55,532 nt of DNA, from assembly GCA_001735895.1 (NCBI GenBank), contig DS021198.1, positions 989,280 to 1,044,811 of the forward strand, written 5' to 3'. How positions within the stretch are numbered: the stretch's first letter is position 1; every line of letters begins with the position of its first letter. The notes under the pieces were generated by a model. That model was not told where the DNA came from and searched no databases. It saw nothing but the letters and a program-made list of their open reading frames with translations. The DNA comes from Olavius algarvensis Gamma 3 endosymbiont. GTDB lineage: Bacteria; Pseudomonadota; Gammaproteobacteria; GCA-001735895. Position numbers and translations under genes: made by a program. Below are positions 51,301 through 55,532 of this stretch, piece after piece.

Positions 51301-53352
51301 GGCATCAAAAGTAATCCGGAGGCTTTCGAACTGCAGGCGTTGGCGGGTCAGATCGAACTCGAGCGCGAACGCTATCCGGAAGCCAATGCCTACCTGGATA
51401 CTGCGGTGAGGTTGAATCCGCAAGCGCTGCCTGCGCAAAAACTGTACGCTCGCGGCCTGTTTGCCACGCGCAACTACCGCTCCGCCGCACTGCATGCCGA
51501 GGCTGCGGCGCGCATCGCTCCGGCCGATATCGAGGTGCTCACGCTACAGGCCGATATCGCCAATCAGCAGGGTAAGACCGGGTCCGCGATCGAGTTTCTG
51601 AAAACCGCAATCAGTATCGATAGCGCGTCGCCCGAGTTGCAGTATCGCATCGGGCGGGTGTATCAGGATGCAAATTTGTTTGATGCCTCGCGCCAGCATC
51701 TGGAGCGTGCGGCCGCGATTCGTCCGAACTGGGGCGAGCCGCATATCGCGCTCGGTAACCTTTATACGAAACGGCGCTTGTTCGACGCTGCCGTCGCCGC
51801 CTTCGAGAAGGCGGTCGAACTCGATCCATCGGAGGCAAACCGCGCCACGCTGAACGTCGCCTTCGCCGAACGTAAGAAGTCGCTGGAATTCAAGAATAAC
51901 GCGCCGCAATTACTGCTTTCGGATCTTAACCTGCAGACCGTATTCTCGGCGGCTTACAAAAAATATCAAGATCAGGCGATCGGTAGTGTCAAGTTGCAAA
52001 ACGTCAGCGCCACCGACTATGGCAACCTCAAACTATCCTTCCAGATCAAAGAGTTCATGGATTTTCCCAGCGCGGTCGAGATCGCCGCGATCAAGGGTAA
52101 CGAAACCCAGGAAATTCCGATCAAGGCCACATTCAATAATAAGATTCTAGAGGTTGACGAAGATACCGGGGTTCAGGTCGAAGTCAAACTGACTTACCTG
52201 CGCGATGGGCAAAAGGACGATATCACGCTGACTCAGCCAATGACGATTTATGGCAAGAACGCCATTGTCTGGGGCGAGGCGGAAATGATCGGATCCTTTG
52301 TGACGCCGAAGGATGATACGCTCAGGGATTATGTGCGCCAGGTTGCCAACAGCTATCAACCCGAGCCGGGCCCGCTCAACGACAAACTGGTTGCGGCGAT
52401 GGCGTTTTTCAGCAGCTTGACCGCCGCCGGTACCAGTTACATTATCGATCCCAACACTCCGTTTACAGAACTGCGCGACGATCAAATCGACTACGTGCAG
52501 TTTCCGCGCGAAACCTTACGGCTTAAAAGCGGGGATTGCGACGATTTGTCGGTGCTGATCAGCGCCGGACTCGAAAATCTGGGTATTAATACTGCTTTCG
52601 TCGAGATTCCCGGGCATTTGTTTTTGATGTTCGATACCGGGCTCGCGGCAAGCGAAGCCGCACTCGTCAGCCAGGATGACAGCCTGCTGGTGATCAAGGA
52701 TGGCAATGTCTGGATTCCGCTGGAAGCCACCATGGTCAATACCGGTTTCAACGAAGCCTGGGCCGAGGCTGCGCGCAAGTACCAGTCCGCGCTGGCCGCC
52801 GGCGAACTCGGCATTATCGATTTGCACCAGGCCTGGCAGCAGTACAAACCGGTAACCTTGCGTAAGGCCGGTTATACGATTGAACTGCCGGAGCAGCAGC
52901 GCACCGAGAGCCTGGTCAGACAGGCGCGCAACCTATTGCTGGTAAAAAGCATCGATCGCCTGGTGCTGCCGTATCTAACCATGGTTGCCAATGATCCGAC
53001 CAATATCGCCGCCCGTCTGCAAATTGCTATCCTGTTCGCTCGTTATGGGTTATATGAAGATGCGGAGATTGCCTTCGAGGCGCTGGACGAGCTGGCGCCC
53101 GAAAACAGCGCGGTCAAGACCAACCAGGGTAATTTGCACTTTTTACAGGAAAACTATGCCCGGGCAATCGATAATTACGCGCGTGCTGCCGAACTCGACG
53201 CACAGGACGGCGGTATTTGGCTCAATCTGTCGATGGCGCAGTACAAGGCGGGCGATTTGAAGAAAGCGAGAACCAGTTATCAACAGGCGGTAGCATTGGA
53301 TGCTAAATATAAAAGAGACTATGACGCCTACAGCAAACTGATAAGCCAATAG
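48388..53352 (+). CDS. Giant exported NHL beta-propeller / FN3-like / TPR / transglutaminase-like protein
   Basis: 1654 aa with signal peptide; NHL-type repeats (e.g. GNQGSTADDLLRPNHVAIDAAENVYV); FN3-like segment; many TPRs; LKSGDCDDLSVLISAGLENLGINTAFVEIPGHLFLMFD Cys/His transglutaminase-like core; C-terminal TPRs. Confidence 0.8.
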   Translation: MQAHKHLFGLAFTLFLAVFCAETRALEILHFIEAKDYARVMQNANGVKITDDGVVFVTSKEQGTLLKIVDGDIEAIQLAPAVFKKSKLGGIDLLPDGRFVIVNQGSGQVGVLDAGLKLQTLFSQSGSSAGELNAPQPVAVSANRNIYVGDVKNKRISVFNHQGLFLYTIGNQGSTADDLLRPNHVAIDAAENVYVLEGATRLSIFDLRGNLIERIKATDLKEIFGETPEFSAMTADLSGNLYLGDDVSNRITIFDWRQRKILGQFGALGQSRAQYRKISQLSVNARGQIAILDTKNKKVEVFQLEQTRFLSPLATDLLEFGAAADAPCVALATFTDDKNLCIRPKNRGVVVLATDGSEIGKFAEQAKKPRAIHVGEHSVAVLDDKQLHAFDFDGGSLFTIGRYGTSAGGFKDPTHVFVHKDKYYVSERGNNRIQVFADDGQFLEEINEQKDGERLFFEAGPIAVDSQENLYIADASAVGVIQVLDKDRKKIAAIGIEGDSIHKYVSFHGLDIDLQDRLYVLAGSEFNEFGVTIYQGFKPFKSFGAGGRNGTLVYFDNASSISVRSGSKNSVYINDSKRQKNFRFDLLEYPDAAFGLNIAANRKAIDLAWSSSQSPLIEKYEIEAASAKQGPWETISSTTALRQTLSLEKAGEYTWFRIVSVSGHGLAAAASAPKPNHFRTITALYEQGEFGDAVKLADRLLKIAPGNADARDLLGMSLYQLKDYTRAISEFRILADDETYRNKAIRYQVQAYFELEQYLDARALIDQVLEQDPADVEPYLICTRLSLELADAIGAVSCAEDGLDKHADNVELRYLLGRAYIEAGIAEDGLLAYRMIVDADPENHQVRLKIAHDIYALGNYEDALAHYEAVSRVQPDSGAAAVGKARALLNLERDDEAKSIAVKLSGKKETKGDGYYLLGKIAAKQGKHKEAVLRLTRAGKDKPGVIDAWLSLARSYIEINQLPKAVKSLAQGIKSNPEAFELQALAGQIELERERYPEANAYLDTAVRLNPQALPAQKLYARGLFATRNYRSAALHAEAAARIAPADIEVLTLQADIANQQGKTGSAIEFLKTAISIDSASPELQYRIGRVYQDANLFDASRQHLERAAAIRPNWGEPHIALGNLYTKRRLFDAAVAAFEKAVELDPSEANRATLNVAFAERKKSLEFKNNAPQLLLSDLNLQTVFSAAYKKYQDQAIGSVKLQNVSATDYGNLKLSFQIKEFMDFPSAVEIAAIKGNETQEIPIKATFNNKILEVDEDTGVQVEVKLTYLRDGQKDDITLTQPMTIYGKNAIVWGEAEMIGSFVTPKDDTLRDYVRQVANSYQPEPGPLNDKLVAAMAFFSSLTAAGTSYIIDPNTPFTELRDDQIDYVQFPRETLRLKSGDCDDLSVLISAGLENLGINTAFVEIPGHLFLMFDTGLAASEAALVSQDDSLLVIKDGNVWIPLEATMVNTGFNEAWAEAARKYQSALAAGELGIIDLHQAWQQYKPVTLRKAGYTIELPEQQRTESLVRQARNLLLVKSIDRLVLPYLTMVANDPTNIAARLQIAILFARYGLYEDAEIAFEALDELAPENSAVKTNQGNLHFLQENYARAIDNYARAAELDAQDGGIWLNLSMAQYKAGDLKKARTSYQQAVALDAKYKRDYDAYSKLISQ

Positions 53353-53362
53353 GGGCTCAGCT

Positions 53363-53905
53363 ATGAAAAATTTACTATTCGTGATCTGTTGTGCAAGCGC
53401 ATTGATGCTTGCTACGCCGCTGCATGCGCAGTCAGATACCAAGATCGTTGAAACCAATACGCACAGCGTTTTCACCGGGTTGTTCAGATCCGTCTGGACG
53501 CGTCTTAAGTCGTTAAACCCTTCGCAAAAGGAATCGGCAAAATCGACCGTGGTGTACACCGCCGGTATTCGCGGTGCGGAATCCACCGAAACCCTGCTCA
53601 AACCCTACTGGAAAGACGATTTGACGCAGGATGAGAAGTTCCTGGCGGAATTGCAGCAGTTCAGCCAGGCGCAAAGCAAAATGGATCGGGGCGAACTCGA
53701 AGCCGCGGTCGAGTCTTTCGACGGTTTTCTGCAAACCTATGAAAAAAGCGCTTTACGTCCCAATGCCTTATTTGGCAAAAGCATCAGCCTCGCCGGATTG
53801 GGTCAAGCCGAGTTATCCCGGGTCACGATGCAGCAATTCGTCGATGAAAATCCCCGGCATCCCCTGGCCGACGACGCCCAACGGGTCATCGACGAGTTAA
53901 GTTAA
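53363..53905 (+). CDS. Exported TPR-type protein
   Basis: Signal peptide MKNLLFVICCASALMLATPLHAQ; C-terminal TPR-like repeats. Confidence 0.65.
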   Translation: MKNLLFVICCASALMLATPLHAQSDTKIVETNTHSVFTGLFRSVWTRLKSLNPSQKESAKSTVVYTAGIRGAESTETLLKPYWKDDLTQDEKFLAELQQFSQAQSKMDRGELEAAVESFDGFLQTYEKSALRPNALFGKSISLAGLGQAELSRVTMQQFVDENPRHPLADDAQRVIDELS

Positions 53906-53912
53906 AAAATCG

Positions 53913-53958
53913 GCGAACAGTATACTTATTTGCCTGGTCAAATAAGTATACTGTTCGC
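53913..53958. repeat. Perfect 19-bp inverted repeat with 8-nt loop
   Basis: gcgaacagtatacttattt-gcctggtc-aaataagtatactgttcgc, ending one base before the tsaB GTG. Confidence 0.95.
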
Positions 53959-53959
53959 T

Positions 53960-54625
53960 GTGAATATTCTCGCTTTCGATACTTCGACCGAAGCCTGTTC
54001 CGTGGCCTTGTCGCGCGCGGACGGTCAGGTATTCGGAGAATTCGACGTGGCGCCGCGCCAACATACCCGCTTGTTGCCGATTATGATGGACCGGGTGTTG
54101 GCGGCCGCCGGAATTGCCAAGCATTCGATTACTCACTGCGCTTTCGGCAATGGGCCCGGTGCCTTCACCGGCATCCGCATAGCGGCTGCGCAAGCCCAGG
54201 GCATCGGCATCGCCCTGGGTATCCCGCTGCTGCCGATATCAACGCTGGCGATACTGGCACAAACCGGGATCGAGCGTTGCAATTGCCGGCTGCCGCTGGT
54301 CGCGCTCGATGCGCGTATGCGGGAGATATACTGGGCGATTTACCAGCGCGACCATCTGGGTCTCGCCCGGTTGCTCGGTCGCGAACAACTGACTTCAGTG
54401 ACTGGCGTTGAATTCAACGCGGCTATCGATCGGGGTATCGGCCACGGATGGTTGGACGAATTACGTGCCGGCGTCAGTTTCGCTGTCGATCCGGATTTGC
54501 TGCCCGACGCAAAATATTTGCTCAAGCTGGCGCAAGCGGCGGTGCGGGGGAATCAAGGCGTTGATGCCGCCGCGGTAGGAATCAATTACCTCAGAAATCG
54601 GGTTGCCGAGAAAGCCAAAAATTGA
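53960..54625 (+). CDS. tsaB: tRNA threonylcarbamoyladenosine biosynthesis protein TsaB
   Basis: NILAFDTSTEACSVALSRADG; FGNGPGAFTGIRIAAAQAQGI. Confidence 0.94.
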   Translation: MNILAFDTSTEACSVALSRADGQVFGEFDVAPRQHTRLLPIMMDRVLAAAGIAKHSITHCAFGNGPGAFTGIRIAAAQAQGIGIALGIPLLPISTLAILAQTGIERCNCRLPLVALDARMREIYWAIYQRDHLGLARLLGREQLTSVTGVEFNAAIDRGIGHGWLDELRAGVSFAVDPDLLPDAKYLLKLAQAAVRGNQGVDAAAVGINYLRNRVAEKAKN

Positions 54626-55532
54626 AACACGAAGATCTGGTTTATCCCTACGGTGAGCCACTGATAACCGGCTTGATCAAGTCCCGGCCGGAGGATTTCC
54701 AGGTGCTGGAGGAACTGAGTTTCGAACCCTCTGGAGCGGGCGAGCACCTGTTTTTGTTGGTGGAGAAATCCGGCTTGAGCACGCCCGAACTGGTCGACCG
54801 GATTGCCAGGGACTATTCGATTCATCCGCGCCTGATCGGCTTTAGCGGCTTGAAAGACAAGCATGCGCTGACGACCCAATGGCTGAGCTTACATCTACCG
54901 GGCAAGACGGCGGCCGCAGAGGCCTATTAACCCGGCGACAATATATGTCGTATTCAGGGGCCCAAGAAAGCGTCAGATCAAGGCGCGACTCGCCGCCAAT
55001 GGTCATTCCATTGGCAAGAGTTGCAACGCGGAGCTGACGCTTTCTTGGGCCCCCTAACAAATTGATATTAAACAAGATAGGCCATCGCGTGTCTGCCCAC
55101 AGACGGCGTTATCAGAACTTGCTGCAGAATAACTGCAGCGGCGTTCTGATGCCTTGCTGTGAACAGACACGCGATGGCTGAATGCGACATATATTGTCGC
55201 CGGGTTAATATGTAACAGATGGCTACCGTGTATTGCGTGCGCAGCGCAACCGCAGCAAACTGCGTCGCGGTAGCCACACACATAATTTTTTCAAGGTTTG
55301 CATCCGCGCGCTCGATGATTTGCCGGCGGACAGCAGGGCGCAGCTGGATACCTTTACCGACCAGGGTATCGCCAACTACTTCGGGGCACAGCGCTTTGGG
55401 CGGTCTCATGACAATGTGGCTCAGGCTTTGAAACGACTCGGTCAGCCGCGGTTGAAGCGCTCGCAGCGCGGTATCTTGCTATCCTCGCTGCGCAGCGAGT
55501 TGTTAACCAGATACTGTCACGGCGCATCTCTA
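54622..55532 (+). pseudogene. truD: tRNA pseudouridine synthase TruD interrupted by a 282-bp element; runs off the window
   Basis: N-terminal part ends ...LKDKHALTTQWLSLHLPGKTAAAEAY*; after 55211 the frame VTDGYRVLRAQRNRSKLRRGSHTHNFFKV...IANYFGAQRFG continues TruD. Confidence 0.9.
54927..55208. mobile_element. Non-autonomous MITE-like element with 30-bp TIRs and TA target duplication
   Basis: TIRs TTAACCCGGCGACAATATATGTCGTATTCA (54927-54956) and TGAATGCGACATATATTGTCGCCGGGTTAA (55179-55208), one mismatch; TA at 54925-54926 and 55209-55210; no transposase ORF. Confidence 0.9.

Noticed and set aside
54927-55208. Interpreting the truD insert as a CRISPR fragment, attC site or small RNA gene alone
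   Set aside because: No regularly spaced direct repeats and no integrase; TIRs, TA duplication and exact in-frame reconstruction of truD fit a MITE better.

Overview
The window is about 55.5 kb of a gammaproteobacterial chromosome, mostly housekeeping genes. The identifiable blocks are: (i) rseB-rseC-mucD-(glutaredoxin)-lepA-lepB-DUF4845-rnc-era-recO-pdxJ; (ii) a minus-strand operon of TonB receptor, periplasmic substrate-binding-like protein and BarA-type hybrid kinase; (iii) cysM, a PolB-like exonuclease, rlmD, P-II and a cfa-like methyltransferase; (iv) an accessory stretch with an FAD oxidase, tRNA-Arg(CCT), a MotA/MotB-like pair, a CBS/enolase-superfamily/CGL operon, a molybdopterin oxidoreductase, a VOC protein and a second FAD oxidase; (v) glnD and map, divergent from rpsB-tsf-pyrH-frr-uppS-cdsA-dxr-rseP-bamA-skp-lpxD-fabZ-lpxA; (vi) a giant NHL/TPR/transglutaminase-like protein with a TPR partner, then tsaB and truD. 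The best-supported unusual object is a 282-bp non-coding element at 54927-55208. It has 30-bp terminal inverted repeats, a TA target duplication and two large internal stem-loops, and it interrupts truD. Removing the element plus one TA restores the truD frame exactly. A near-identical solo terminal repeat abuts tRNA-Arg at 21634-21663, and a related palindrome lies at 20087-20119. Other observations are an uncharacterised MotA/MotB-like motor pair, a ribosomal protein S2 with a long repetitive acidic then Lys/Ala-rich tail, the giant NHL/TPR/transglutaminase-like protein directly after lpxA, a 19-bp perfect hairpin touching the tsaB start, and frameshifts in rseB, cfa and lpxA that may be sequence errors. 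All assignments come from reading the sequence and translated ORFs; no database search was run.
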